In this document: in pieces, positions 1 through 12,830 of the stretch
Position numbering within the stretch: position 1 is the first letter of the stretch
Layout of the letters: each line of letters begins with the position of its first letter
Assembly (NCBI GenBank): GCA_036345935.2
Contig: JADWOT020000004.1
Span: forward strand, 5,366,168 to 5,430,167
DNA: 64,000 nucleotides
From: Taenia hydatigena
Taxonomy: Eukaryota; Platyhelminthes; Cestoda; Cyclophyllidea; Taeniidae
Direction of reading: 5' to 3'
Program-made: the position numbers and the translations under genes
The notes under the pieces: model-generated
The model's input: only the letters and a program-made list of their open reading frames with translations
The model's database searches: none
Told to the model about the DNA's origin: nothing

Positions 1-123
1 TGGCCATTCTTTCACAGTAATTTGACTGCTTTAGGTGTGGATGTTCAAGAAAATAAATTAGTGAGTGAGTGAGTTATCAGAGTTATAGGGCTGCAGATGA
101 CAGTGATCAGCGCTGATGCTTGC
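1..123. other. Flank outside the repeat block
   Basis: This short stretch precedes the first point where the window start aligns with the other copies of block A; similarity to 42.18 kb and 56.17 kb begins near a CGCATGCGCA sequence at about 130. It includes a short GTGA-type run near 60-75. I see no gene here. It is probably where block A meets different flanking DNA, comparable with the A/B junction in the other two copies. Confidence 0.45.
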
Positions 124-301
124 TAAATTGCGCATGCGCAACCTGCAAGATTCTATTATCTGAAGACATTAGTTGGACCTTCGCCTCGTGACCATTCCGT
201 CCTTAAGTCCCTGTTCCCCTGTTTTGAATAGTTTCGCGTCAAATTTACAAGATATTAAGCGGATTGTAGTTGTGCAGGGTGGTGAGAATTAAGTTTCACC
301 G

Positions 302-349
302 TACCTTACCTATCAACATCCAATATGCTCAATCCGGTAGCAGTGGTTC
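302..349 (+). repeat. Dispersed ~45-bp motif, copy 1
   Basis: The core reads TTACCTATCAAC, then a variable stretch, then CTCAATCCGGTAGCAGT. Related copies lie at 4448-4490, 12575-12617, 26026-26068 (minus), 35192-35233 (minus), 41962-42009 (minus) and 56332-56381. Similarity continues weakly on both sides, so this is probably the best-preserved part of a longer interspersed element. I cannot assign it to a known class. Confidence 0.6.
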
Positions 350-1356
350 CCGGATATTGTAAGCTAAACACCCTAACGATGCCCTAATTATAATTCTTAT
401 GAAACACATATGCATGCATTAAAACTCGCTAAACACGACCTTTTCTTACCAAACTGAGACAAAAACGAGGGAGTGAAAGCACACTGATTACTCTCTAAAA
501 GGGGATCACAACCAGGTGAAATGGTCAATTTAGAGGTTAAAAGATTCCAGTTAATAGAATGAATGGGTTTCAATGAGCAATAAGTTAGAGTTGTCAGCGT
601 GCAGCACACACCAGTGCTGATTGACGACCGCTTAGCGTATCGTAAAATCAGCGCAAACGGTAGTATAGACGTTTGTTCAAGTTCCAAAGGAACAAGTGGT
701 CCACGCAGGAAATGGTCCATCCATCACCCGTGCAAGTGACCTTCTAACCAAGGAGCATCCACGTACCTGTTGAAGCAAATGCGATATGCAGAAGCATTCA
801 CAACCAAGGTGGAGTTCTTTAAAAATCTTGCCAGCCAAACAGGCAGGTTGATACAGTCTGGCAGTGGCGCAGGCTGTGTCGATGTCTCAACCGTAAGAGA
901 CTCTTCACCATCTCGGCCTAGGCTTGTTCGATTCGCGTCAGTCCACTAATAAGGGAAAGCACAACGAAGTGCACTTCCGAAGGGTACTACAGCTGTGCCT
1001 GTGTCCAATAAGCAGCACTAATATCATAAAAATTGGGTAATGCGAACACCGCTAAGCAATTGTCAAGGATTAAGGGAAGTGACTGCTAGCACGCAAAACA
1101 AGGGAAAGGGGGATTTGAGGTAGTGGAGGAGAGGGTGATAATGGAAAGTGAGTGATGGAGTAGGGAAGAGGCTAGTTAGTGCAAAGCAATGCCGTCATCA
1201 GCGACCACACCACGTGGAAAACACCGGTTCTCATCCGATCACGAATCTAAGCTACGTCGAGTCGGGTTAGTACTTGCATGGGTGATCGGCTGGGAATGCT
1301 CAGTATTGCTGGTCCTCTCTCCTTCTTTTGCTTTCTCGTTCGCCCCTTTTGCCCCA

Positions 1357-1382
1357 CCTACCTGCTTACCTACCTACCCACT
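1357..1382 (+). repeat. CCTA-rich low-complexity tract
   Basis: A short pyrimidine-rich tract with repeated CCTAC/CCTGC units. It is conserved in the other two copies of segment a (as its complement near 40929-40952, and in direct orientation near 57392-57415). The number of units differs slightly between copies, as expected for a microsatellite-like tract. Confidence 0.7.
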
Positions 1383-3871
1383 GGTCTGCTCTGCACTGCA
1401 ATTCATCTCACCTTGAACTATCGCAACCACTCCTCCTCTCTGCACGACATCCTCATTTCCATTCCACTGTGTGGCACCATAGGCCGCCAACATGCTTGGT
1501 GGGCATCGCATATCTATTTACACCCGTGTGCCAGAGTGGTGGAGGATGCGTAATGGCGGAAAGCAAATGGAATGGTGAGGGGATTGGGCCTGGCAAGTGG
1601 ATGGATGTATGGGTAGGTGAGTTAATGGCAGGCGAATAGGTTGTGTTGCATTGAGCTCGCCTAGTGATGCAGCAAAGAGGGAGGGTGCATGAGGCATCGA
1701 AATGAAATCCTCTCCTCGCATAGCCGGGAGACTCAATTGAAGGTCATGCTCCAGTTGTTACAGTTGCTCCAAATCGTTGCACAAACACACTGCTTCCACT
1801 TCTTTTCCATGTCCTACCTATCTCGCCACATTCACCCTAACTGCATCAAGTGAAATTTGAAGCGGTCAAAGGAATCGGAGCAGGTTGTTACCAAAATTTA
1901 CAGTGGCGTAGGTTGACTCACGCAAAATGGACAAGTTACGGGTTGATAAGGCAGCACAACGCATTGTCAGAGGTCTATATAGGGAGTAAAAGCCGAGCAG
2001 TGTCCAGAAATGGCTTAAGGCACAATATCTGGGGTCAGTTTGTCTGCACAATGCCAAAGTAGTCCTAGCTTATACGGAAAGCACCTGATCCAACCAGTAA
2101 GTCACTAAAGCCAACTTAGATGTTTCGCTACCATTAGAATTGCGGATAAATTTAAAGCGTCCCCTATAAGGACGCGGCTATACCCATGAGCAACCTAGAT
2201 AAACTTACACACAGCCGACTCATATTACTGATAACGAAAGAAAAAAATACACCTAACTGCTCTTCCCGCACCCGTTCCTTCTTGTGTGCACTGGTGCGTC
2301 TGCCCGGTTCCATCCACACAATGTGAGAAGCGTGTTATAGGATACTATGATGAAATGTTTTAAAGCAATCCTCCTTTTTAGAAATTAACTCTTCCCTTCT
2401 GGCTCAGTACATAGCAGCTGCTGTCAAAATAGCTTGGTTAACACAAAATAAATTCTCCGGACTTGAATAAAGGCGCCGATTTTTACTACTTTTCGGGGAT
2501 TTGATATCATGACTCCAAACAAAATCACGACGGAACTCTAGCGCCTCTGAACTAAGCCCTGTAAAACTCCACCTTTATATCTAGAATTCATATCAGTCTA
2601 GAGGCCATGTTGGAAGAATTCACCTCTTTGAATGTGGGTTCTTCAGAGGATGCAAGGAATCTCTCGTATTCCGGAGTCGTGTCGCAATCCGTACTTCACG
2701 CATTTCACAATGCAGCATAAATTTCACCGCACCACCGCCTGTTTCTTCTGTGACTGGTCTGCAGGTTAGGGCGATTATTGTGCAGTGCATATTTCTGCTA
2801 CTGCACTGCACTGTGAAATCGCACCGTTACAGCTCCTCGCACCAACGTGCAAGCAGGCAGTCTAGCTCTCGCCTTGCTTTTAAACGCACTATTCAACGTG
2901 CGATGACTCGGTTCCATTGTAGGCGTTCTTGCTATCGGGTGATGGCTGATATGCACCACCATCAAGGAGGTGACAAATAGCTTACGCCGGGTTGCACTCC
3001 TCTATCACACATTTTGCTGATCTGGTACAGCGATGACGGATACTCTCACTTCTCTGTTCCTCTGCCATTCATGAGGATACGTGGTACAATACTGCGTCGC
3101 TAGCACCAGTATTCAGTACGCAGGGTGAATGCTTTATCATGCTCATCTCCCTTAAAAATCTTCTCCACATTTCTAACGATTTATGCAATGGCCTTGCAAC
3201 CTTTGTGAAATCTACCGAAACTCCTGTAGATGCTTGCCAGGCCTGGAAAACTGTGAAAATCTGTCTGGCTGTTTGGTGTTTGCAAGGTCCTCACTTACGC
3301 TCCACGCTTCTGCGTAATTACAATTTACACGGAATAGACAATACGACCAAAGTCACATAAATGGGCACAGCAGAAATCGACCCTGTATTGGAACTGCAGT
3401 CTGCACGTGCCCCTTAGAACTCGAACAACACAATGTCCAAATCAGCAGCATGCTCCGGAATATCCCTGTACAAGAGGGAAATATCACCTAGGTGCAGTGC
3501 GAAATCCTTTTAAGGAAAAGCGTGGTCAGAACATTTTCCTATGGGCACTCGAAAGTGGTAGCCAACAAGGAGAACCATCTCAGTGCCGCTAAAGTTCGTA
3601 AATGAATACATGGCCTTTGGAATGTGCACTTTTGCCACCAAAATGGCATTTTTCCATCCAACAAACCCTTCTATTCTCAACCATCTTAAAAGATGACTTT
3701 TTCATGAGTGCAACTCAATTGCTCAATTGCTCGCACCAACGCCAAACACTGCGTATCAGCTCGACGACCAAATGGTAGTAAATACACAGCATGCCACATT
3801 GCCGTTAGTCGTCGTTGCATAACTACTGATAGCAAAAATGGGTAGACAGCCTCTTATTCATTCGATGGAAC

Positions 3872-6710
3872 TGCAAATCATCTAGAACCAACGCTAATTA
3901 CTGCTACGACTAAAAGGAAGGCGAGGGAGACTGCTCTGGAACTACTACATTGCTACAGCAGGGAAGGCGAGCAAGTTGAGGTAATTAGTGGTTCGCCTTC
4001 GAAGTCATCTCCGCGACATTACGCTTCAAGTAAACACTGCAATCACATGTATTTCGGAGACAGACATCCCAGAACGCTTCTTCCGATAATGATAAATTTG
4101 CACAGTTTAGTGTCTTAGGCAGGGAACACTAAATAGCCAGATACTCTCAAAGTTGCATCGTCAGCAGAAGGAGCCAACGAAATTACTTCATAATGAGGAA
4201 AGTATAGATGCGCCTCAAGTGCACACTAATCCACAACATGGTCCTCCGCAAATCCCCAAAACAATGCGAAGACGTAAAGCAGCAGTAAGCTTCCTAACCA
4301 CAAGTAGACCAATTAGCATATACTCATTCAATACAAGTGTGCACAGCGCCCATGCTACTGTTCCGACTTGGAATGAGGTACACTTATTTGAAGGCAATGC
4401 TTACAGTCCACCGCAGATGCTCACACTTGGTGTGACGCAGATTGCCCTATCTTACCTATCAACGTCCTGTGCACTCAATCCTGTAACAATCGATTTAGCA
4501 TACTTTGAAATAAGTACAGGCAACTTGTCCCAATCAAACTCTAAAAGCACATGCATACTCATTGAATCCTGCTAATTACAATCTTTCCAGTTTGGGCTAG
4601 AATGACAGCACAAGTAATAGGCGAACACACACTACCCATCTTTCAAGATGGTAAACCAAACAAGGTGCACGAAATGGATAAATCCAGTCATTGGTATGAC
4701 TAGATATCAATGCGCACAAGTCAGAACTGCCAATGCTTAATGTGTGCCAATGCCGAGTGAAAGCAACTCGACAACTTATGGCATCAAACAAGTGGGACAT
4801 GTGAAAAACTGGAAAGTAAGAAGGGGCACATTGAGTCCTGAACCAGCGTTGAATTCACATTCAACAGACAGTGTCTGCAGCTGGTACAAAAGACGGCAAT
4901 TTGCAGTCAGGCCTCACACCTCATCAAAGCAGGCAAACAGCAAATAGAGACTTTTCAAATGTGCATAAATGTGCATTTATACGCACCTATGAATTGGCGG
5001 GTTCCTTCCCCCACCTATCCATAATCACTGCACCCTCCGACGTTGCCCTTGTCACCTGCCACGTCACAACGCAGGAGTAGCTGCACAACACCGCTTGCAT
5101 CCTACTCTGTAGACTTCCAATAGTTTTGACAATAACTCATCAGCGAACGCTGACTGCCAAAACGCCCATCAGCGGTAGCACAGCCTCAACGAATTGCCTG
5201 TCCCTCTCAGGCTCGGAGGGAACATAGATGTCATGTTAATTCATTTGTTCAGTCGTCACCGTTTTCGCAGCAGAATACGATATTGCATCCACCCCCAGTT
5301 GCGCCAACAAATGCTCTATTCAAATAACATCCTTGTATCTGCAGGAACAAGCTGAGGCCTTAATAAGCGATGTCGGTCAAACCAGCGGATGGACGTTTGG
5401 TGTGACGACGGCGCAAACTGCAAGTTGACGTGCCTTCGAAGCAGAATTCGTACGACCTTGGCCCAAGCTCATTCAGATCGCGCCTGCCACAGCTGCAGAG
5501 GACCACATTCTGTTCGTCAATGAAAGAAAAACACTCAAGCACCCTTTTGGGGAGTACTGCAGCTTTATCCGCGTCCAATTAGCACGACAGATTCCAACGA
5601 TATGTTTATTACAACACCTCGGAGAAATGCAGCCATCGCACTAAATTTGGGAAAAGGCCTCGAGAAAAAGGCACAAGACTAGTTCGTCAAAGCACAGCAT
5701 AGATCATGCCAACCTATATACCTAAATATATTCGCATCACCGCACAGTGGAGAACAATAGAGAGGTCAAACTTAAAAATCATCACTTTTTGTAATCTCTT
5801 AGGGCTCATTAGATGCACCACAATCGAAAAGGGCATTCTTGTCACCATTAAGATCCGAACCATCGTTGATGTCGAGTAAAGCCTGGAATTTTACGGTTCT
5901 CCTTCACTCTTCAACCAAAGGAGCCTATTTGGCCAGAATACTGCCGTGAATAAAACGCGCAACGCGCCCATCACGTCGGCAGACAATATACTGAATACAG
6001 CTAATGACCTTGAAACTGCCATAGCAAAAAACCTTCTGATTAAATACCTTTGTAACTTTAGGAATGCTAAATGGCGATAAAAAGCCAAATTTTGTTTTAA
6101 AGCGATAGCATATATGGCTTATGCAAGCATATAAAAACAAATGCAGTTCATCGTTAAAAATGGGACTATAAAAAGTTTATGTGTCTATAAAAAATTTGCA
6201 GATAATTGAATAAGAGACCAAACGCCACGCAAACTTATCAGCATCTGCGTTGTGAAGAGTTATGGTCAAACATGCTGCTGTGCATACGGCAATTGAAACA
6301 CTATCCTTGAGCAGGATGGTAGTTTTGTTACCAAATTGAAAGCAGAATGGTGAACTGCCGGTGTAGTACTTTGTGTGTTTGTACTACTGGTTTTGGTCAG
6401 GGTCACAATGGTGGCCATATTGCCCTAGCTGCGTAGGCTGGACGCTGAGCCATGCCAGCGGCTTATTTCCTTCTGCCTGTTGAATATATGTATTCCACCC
6501 TAGTATTCTGCCTTCTTTCGCCTTCGAGGGAGCCTCGGGACGCTACAGTCGGCTTTAGTAAAATTAACGCTTATCACACATAGGGTTTTAATTTACCCTC
6601 GGCATCTCGAACCAATAATGCATTTGAAGCAACATAAATTTACACAATGAGAAAAATATAGTGCCCTGAGACAACCTTAAGGGCAAAAGAGAACAAAATA
6701 TCAGGTCTAC
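3872..6710 (+). repeat. A middle segment b
   Basis: This aligns in inverted orientation with about 32950-35812; a frame at 4153-4575 pairs with 35106-35528. Its 4.5-5.4 kb portion aligns in direct orientation with 63048-64000. Identity is about 90% with frequent substitutions and small indels. The segment begins at a junction where about 2.55 kb present in A' (35812-38357) is absent. No gene was recognised; the 140-codon frame at 4153 is poorly conserved at its 3' end between copies. Confidence 0.8.
6365..6500 (-). repeat. Short interspersed repeat with AT-repeat head
   Basis: Read on the minus strand this begins with a TATA-type repeat, then a GGCAGAAGGAAAT stretch and GGCATGGCTCAGCG. A related sequence in the opposite orientation starts at the AT microsatellite at 6711. 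The A' copy of this unit (33180-33300) contains TGGCTCAGCGG at 33229-33239, which resembles a tRNA-type A box. I could not find a matching B box, so a SINE origin is only a suggestion. Confidence 0.4.
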
Positions 6711-6724
6711 ATATATATATATAT
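6711..6724. repeat. AT dinucleotide microsatellite
   Basis: A pure AT run. The equivalent place in the S2 copy (48678-48698) also has an alternating TA run, and in both cases block C homology begins here. This suggests the microsatellite marks the original duplication or insertion breakpoint. Confidence 0.75.
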
Positions 6725-9162
6725 TTGATAGACAGAGGAAACGGTGTTAATGGCATGGCTCGGAGATCAGGCCACGCGATTTAGAGAATATGACCACCTA
6801 TTTGACCGAAACCGAAACTGGCAGTCATGATTAACAAAGATTGTAAAAGATGTGATGCCTTAAAATCCTTTAAAGAATAGGTTAGGGCCAATGGATTTCT
6901 GCGATAGCGGGTAATTGCCTTTCAGTCATTAGTGCACAAACCTAAATCTTGTATCTGATCGATGATGCACCCTTGCCGAGTCGTAGATTAATGGTTAAAA
7001 CAGGGTAGTGTGGTGTGGACAAGTCAGTCACTAGGTGACAGAACGTTTATCACGCAGACCAACTCATTACCCCAAAGGTGATGATCGTTGCGGTGCAGCT
7101 GAGGTGGGTAAATCGGCCTGAATTTGTGTACTAACTCGCCATCTCAAGAGACATTATTCCCGAACTTGCGAATCATGGGGAACAGTCGCGAGTGTTTGCA
7201 TGCAAAGCTACAATTTTTCTTGCGATCTTCTTTTGGACGCAGTACACACTCTGCAGCATTGTTGGCTTCGAGAGGCACCCTCCTTTCACCACTTGTAGGC
7301 CTCTCTATTGCTTCACAGAAGTCGCACTTCTACCTGCAATCTATGGCGACTGGAATGCTCCGAGTGCAAAGCAGATAATATCATCTTGATTTTAGAAACA
7401 GAAGTTATTGCACTCCTCAAATGTCTTAAATATTCCTTCTTTTATTCGTCTACCGAATTTCTCCTGTGTTTAAAACGGCATTTTTGGCAAAAAAACTTTA
7501 GCTTTCTAGTCAAAAGGGAGTTATTTCTGGAAGGGAGGAGTACACCAAACATTTCTTCATGGCATTCTATGGCACGCATCGCGTGTTGTGCCGGTGGAGT
7601 GGAGGCGGATGTACCAGTGCACACAGCAGCTGGAAAGGTTGGAGATGAGAGTGGGGAGAAGAAGGGACGGGTGAAGAAAGAGCAGTTCGATGAATGTAGC
7701 ATCACCTTTGCAAAATAAAACTCCCTGCAGTGTCACCACTCGCGTTCCTGACAGTCGATCAGAACTGATGTGAGGGATGCTGACATGTTCTATGGGCTGC
7801 TGAGCAATGTGTAGTGGCAGCAAAGAAGATTATTTTATAGCGATAATTTGTCAAACGCAAAATATTGCCGAACTTTGCCTCTTGGACGGTAATGGTCATG
7901 CTTTTGGTACTCGGCAGGTGTCATCACTTCTAACAAGGCCATACCCCGGAGAGGTAACAGATCACTGCAAAATTGGCATTTCTTGAGACTTCAGGTCAAC
8001 TCTGTCTCCAAAAATTTATGTCAAAGACGAGAACCTCATTGAGATGGATCATACTATTCTTTAGCCATAAACATATTTATGCTGGCTGCATCAAGCGTTG
8101 GAGGAATGTCGCCACAACACGCATTGGCCAAAATTCATACAGCGCACATGGCATTGCAAATTCGGGCTCTCCTCTGTTCGCCACTGCCACTTCCGCATTC
8201 TATTATCCTGAATTTAGCACAAGGGGGAGAATTATGTAACCCCACCTGACGATTCTAGCGATTCGTGTATGTGGGGTCAAGGGGAATGCATCCTCCTTAA
8301 TTGCGGCGCCAATGCACAATCGCGTGCTGCGGTTGATAGTCCTTGTCAGCACGATCACAGAAGCTCACGGTGGCCTTGATACTTGTGCAACTTTATCTTG
8401 AATCGTCCCTTTAACCAGATGGTTTACTTTTAGCAAAGGAGGTAGTATGTGTCTAGGTAGTTGATAGATAATGTGTAGCTCCACTGATACCCATCGTATG
8501 CTTTATAAAACTTGCCCGACCCAGTTTAGCGCTTTACCATGAAAACATGCTTGCTTACTTGCCCAGCAAATCACAATGTTTTTCTCTTCTTATCGGCTGT
8601 GTAAGTCTACTTAAGTTGGCTAGGGGTAAGGCTGCATCCTTGTAAAGGGCACTACGGGTGTTAGCTGACTGCGATGTGGATCGCCACTCGCCAGCACGGT
8701 AGGCTACTATCCTCTAAGAGCAATAAGTGAATGCTGTGACACGCTGGTTGATACTATGTTAACAGAACAATGAGTTCTCCTGATCCGGTGATTTCAATCA
8801 CTGCCTTGGTTCCAGTATCCATTTGGCCACTCTTCCATTTCTAATCAAGCCAGTTGTCTGACGTAGACACACTGAAGGTCCCGATTACACGCACAGACGC
8901 TAGAAGTGGAAATCACATGGCAAGATTTGGTTGATGCTGCTGAGCGGAAGAATGGACGTAATACCTAAAATATATTCCGAGGCGATGAACCCGCATAGGT
9001 TTGCACCCTAATGTCCACCGAATGTGTGACGCTAATTAACGAAGTGGCAACCCAAAAACACATTTCGCAAAGCTGAGTGCGTGCCCCATTTGGACGAAGA
9101 CAAGAGTAGGCACAGCAGAACACCGAACAGACTCAACACGCTTCGAAAACATTTGAAGTTGG
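6711..9162 (+). repeat. Block C, copy in A
   Basis: A 2.4-kb block found at 6711-9162, inverted at about 30501-32955, and again in direct orientation inside spacer S2 at about 48678-51110, so it has three copies. It opens with an (AT)n run at 6711-6724 followed by a GGCATGGCTCGG sequence. Frames such as 7308-7718 recur in the other copies with about 90% or better similarity, but both strands stay equally open and there is no recognisable domain. No gene called. Confidence 0.85.
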
Positions 9163-9382
9163 ATGCGTGGTGGAGAGAGTGATTCAGGGACAATGGTATC
9201 GCATGCCTTCCAATTATGAGAACCGCCAGATGGACAAGGTCAACCGGAAGCTGCATGTGTTTGCCAAGTAGGTGAGTAGAATTGTCACATCTTATTGACA
9301 AATTGAACAGCCATAGATAAGATTGCTACAATGGAAACCACCTTCGTATCTTTATAAATAAGGCTGCCATTAGGGAGTGCAT
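9163..9382 (+). repeat. A-specific segment related to block B
   Basis: Arm A' has a different, longer sequence here (29823-30500). The A version is recognisably related to 45300-45420 in block B: both share an AGATGGACAxGGTCAACCGGA stretch and a following TTTxCCAAG then GTGA. In B this frame reads open into a GTGA donor-like site, whereas in A it reads into TAG. It may be a decayed exon, but I cannot name a family. Confidence 0.5.
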
Positions 9383-9752
9383 GGACTGAAGGCCAGTACG
9401 ACTGGCCCGCTAAGGATGACCTGTGTCGCATCATGCGTTTCATCTTTCGCACTCCCTTTGCGACTCTTCGCCATTAAAATAAACCTACAGTGAAGACGCA
9501 GATTAATATTGGCAAAGCCTATCTCAAATGTGTAATTTCTAACAACTTTCCTGATTTTTATCGGCTTTACCTTTTGACGTAGCTGAAATATGCTAGTTAG
9601 CAACTTCAATTTTTGCATTCAATGTGAAATTTTTCGAATCACGGGCATTTTATGTCCACAGGTACCACGTGTAATCTTTATGGTCCTTTGAACATATTTA
9701 GGCGAACGTGGTAAGCAACTCTCGAACATCATCCTCGCGGAGCAAGTTGATC
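9383..9752 (+). repeat. ~190-bp direct repeat unit, first copy, with flank
   Basis: The part at 9567-9752 is a diverged direct copy of 10870-11052. Shared landmarks are CTTTACCTTTTGACG, ATTCAATGT, TTCGAATCACGGGCATT, CACGTGTAAT and CCTCGCGGAGCA. Homologous sequence also occurs in block B (about 45570-45836). In A' the corresponding sequence (29451-29822) is separated from the inner arm by 561 bp that is absent here. Confidence 0.75.
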
Positions 9753-10869
9753 CTCAATTCAGCATGTGGCGAGGTAATGCTGCAAGCGTCAAATGCTCAG
9801 TGGCACACGTGTCAAGTTTTCTGTTTCATAATTGCATCAGGTTTGCCATGTTACGATTAAATGTGAAGGTTCAAGACGGTCGGATGAACGATCCAACGGG
9901 CAGCACCTGGAGACGTTAGTCATTAAGCCGGGATCTGGCTTGGTAACTGACTTCCTTATTTGTTTTGGTATTTCACAGATATGCCAGAAAATCGTCACGA
10001 ATAACTTGGGCAACACAACACATTTCTTCTCGCATGACCCCATTGCCACCATGCCACGTAACCAACAGTTTGCAGCTTGACTCACCACTTGTACAGCTCA
10101 CATTATTTTTAGGCACTGAACAATGCTTATCACTGAAATTTGCTGTTCAATGCTTGAAGCAATACGCTGACTTGCCGTCGATTAATCTTAATTCCCCTTC
10201 ATTTACCATCCGGGTTGAACGACTGATCCGTCATGTCTCAACTGCCTACCGCGGTAGTACTCCAGGAAGCATCTCTATGGCTGCAGTTTAGAGATGAACA
10301 ACCATTGTTTGCTAGTAAGTCAACATGAAGCCTGAACTGAAAATTTCACTTACGAGGCCCAAACTCTTCTGCTCTATAATTCGGCGTAGTAAGTTAGGCA
10401 TCACACTCCATGCGCATGTAGTTTCCATGCGCACCCAAAAGTGGTTTCTAACTTGTGTAGCGTGCCATTTTGAGGAAATAGAGTGAGCTGCTTATTTGTC
10501 CATCCTCTTTTGGCACTAGTCTTAACAACTTTCACAGATTATTGCACCAGGACGGACCGCCTTCTGACTACTTCAACCCGAAGATCAGCAGGAGTAACCT
10601 TTGGTTATGCGCAAGCATGGGTGAACCACCGAACTTAAAATACGTGAAGCGGATTTGTCAGCGAACCTTCCTTTTTTGGTCTGGTCCTTTCTTCACAGGC
10701 GTATCCTCTGCCAGCCACGCTTAACCAACCATAAGGAACTGCAAAATCCACTTTAATGCCACAGCGCGGATTTGATCTTCATCACTACTAGTCCACAACC
10801 CTGTCGCACGTAGGTAGCATATTGTGCAATATCTTGGTGAAATACTAAGAATAATGAGAAGGCTTTACC

Positions 10870-11052
10870 TTTTGACGCAGCTAAAATATGCCACTTAGCG
10901 ACTTGAATTTTTGTATTCAATGTAAACTTCTTCGAATCACGGGCATTCCATGCCCACAGGCACCACGTGTAATATTTATGGTCTTTTGAAAGCATTTAGG
11001 CGAAGTGGGTGTACAACTCTCGAAGATTGTCCTCGCGGAGCAGGTTGATCCT
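10870..11052 (+). repeat. ~190-bp direct repeat unit, second copy
   Basis: A diverged copy of 9567-9752 in the same orientation. The homology to block B (45641-46550) continues past this unit to about 11.7 kb, including the AATATTTTATT and TCAAATCAAGG-type landmarks near 11225 and 11270. So 9.4-9.75 joined to 10.87-11.7 kb appears to be an older version of the sequence upstream of the CAP gene. Confidence 0.7.
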
Positions 11053-12802
11053 ATAGTGCCGATAGAATCCATTCCATAACCCTCCATCAATATGCCATCA
11101 ACCCACCACTTGTTTAAGCCAATTAGGATGTCCCAGAACATTCAGCTTTCTTGCGTTAGCAATCGTCGCAGAAAAGGGAGGAAGACTGAAGGAAATCCTG
11201 CACAGTGCGTACCTTACATAAATATTTTATTTGAAATCCATAATCAGTTGTTTGTGTTGGCATTCGAATCAAAATCAAGGTCGTAGAGACGCCGTACTAA
11301 TGGTGTTTGATAAATATACAGGCGCTACTACCATTAATCGGCTTCTATTCTATCTGCGGTCCCATCCTACTGCCCAAAATCAAGTCCGTCACATGATTCG
11401 GGAAAAGGCTTAGAAGTGTGCAATGGATATTTTGATTTCAAATACTCAAAATTATCCAGTGTTTATTAGTTTCGGGCCATCAAATTTGAAAATGGGTCAT
11501 AAGACGATCGCGTACCCCGCTGCTTCTCATTGATAAGGCAAAATGCATTCCGACGCAGTGGATCGTGTTTGTATAATTTGCCAATTTAACGGCATTCAAT
11601 TCTGCAGTACCTCATCATTGCTCATACCGATATCACAGCCTTAAATTACACGAAATCTTATTTTTACTTTTGTTTTCTGACGCAATGCCTTATGCGACTG
11701 GTTTGCCTTCGCCCCCATCCAATACATCTTTTTATTCGCATTACTGTTTTCCACGTTGCCACTTACTTGACCTTAACAACGCTCTTGTGTCTCACTATGA
11801 TGGAAATCAATTCAGCACGATTAATTATATTTTTGTGCCCTGATCCACATTAAATGTCTGCTTTTCATAGCCCAGTAGCGTCGAAACGGAGAGAGCACGA
11901 GTGAATATTCTGCAACCGCACCTAAAAGTTAAGTCATGCGAAAAATTTGTGTGCCAAGAAGAAATCTGACTTCCAGTGGGATAATTTAGACACAGTTGTG
12001 CAGCCGAGGACAAGAATGATTTTATTGCTGTGGATGTAAGTGAAGCCATTGTCCGATGGCTCGCCTCCCTTCTTCTTTAGTCCCAAAAACTTTCATAAGT
12101 TGACCCAATGTTTCCCTTCTTCAAACGCACTTGCACCAAATCATGGAACCCCCATTGTCCATAGTGTTCACAATGATCGGCATCATCTTTCGGCACTGAC
12201 CATCAGGCTACCTATTTGTTCTAAGTCAATGATTCCAACAAGCCCGCTTAACCCAAAGTCGTCAGCGTATACACGGAAAAGCGCTGAGATGCATAGTGAA
12301 CTTGCTGGTTGTTGTGCCAACCTGCTGTGATAGTGGCAATTTGACAATGAGATGTCACGTATGCTTAGATTGCATTAACCACATGAGGTGTGTCAGGTTA
12401 ATAAGAACAATTCTAAGCAAGTCTGCTTATTGCACCTCAGCGAAAACGGTTTCAACTTAATTAACTGGAAAGAGGTGCCTATACTGCTCGTTTGACTTGA
12501 GACTAAAGCTTATTTGGAGGTAAGGGCTATAAATTGCAGCAAAAATTCATGCGGGTCACGGCGTATGTTGCGATGCCTTACCCATCAAAACCCAGCGTGT
12601 TCAATCTGGTAGCAGTAACTGCAGTATACTGTAAAATCAGTGCTACAAAAACGTGTTCCAGTCGTATCTATATATTTATGTATGTATATTTATGCAGCTG
12701 ATGCCAAGGAAACCTAATCGAAGAGAAGCGCCCTCAAATGCAGTTGTCTATGCTGAACTACTCGATTGCCAGAACCGATTCGGAATATTGATTAAAAGCT
12801 AC

Positions 12803-12830
12803 TGTTGTTGTTGTTGTTGTTCATGTTGTT
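12803..12830 (+). repeat. TTG trinucleotide microsatellite
   Basis: A run of TGT/TTG units interrupted by one CA. It is mirrored exactly at 25812-25839 in the other arm of palindrome 1. The unit count is the same in both arms, which is notable because microsatellites normally drift fast. Confidence 0.85.

Larger units (their letters stand above)
124..3871 (+). repeat. A outer segment a (three copies in window)
   Basis: This 3.75-kb segment occurs at 124-3871, inverted at about 38358-42180, and again in direct orientation at about 56166-59975. The second and third copies are nearly identical to each other and about 90% identical to this one. This copy lacks about 52 bp near 3725 that the others have. 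It contains a CCTA-rich low-complexity run near 1357-1382. Overlapping frames on both strands around 1190-1740 and 2620-2980 show no domain or splice logic I recognise, so I call no gene. Confidence 0.85.

Noticed and set aside
11331..11365. ATTAATCGG sequence resembling the start of a flatworm spliced leader
   Set aside because: It is not followed by the expected short leader ending in ATG and a GT donor, and there is no Sm-type site; a chance resemblance.
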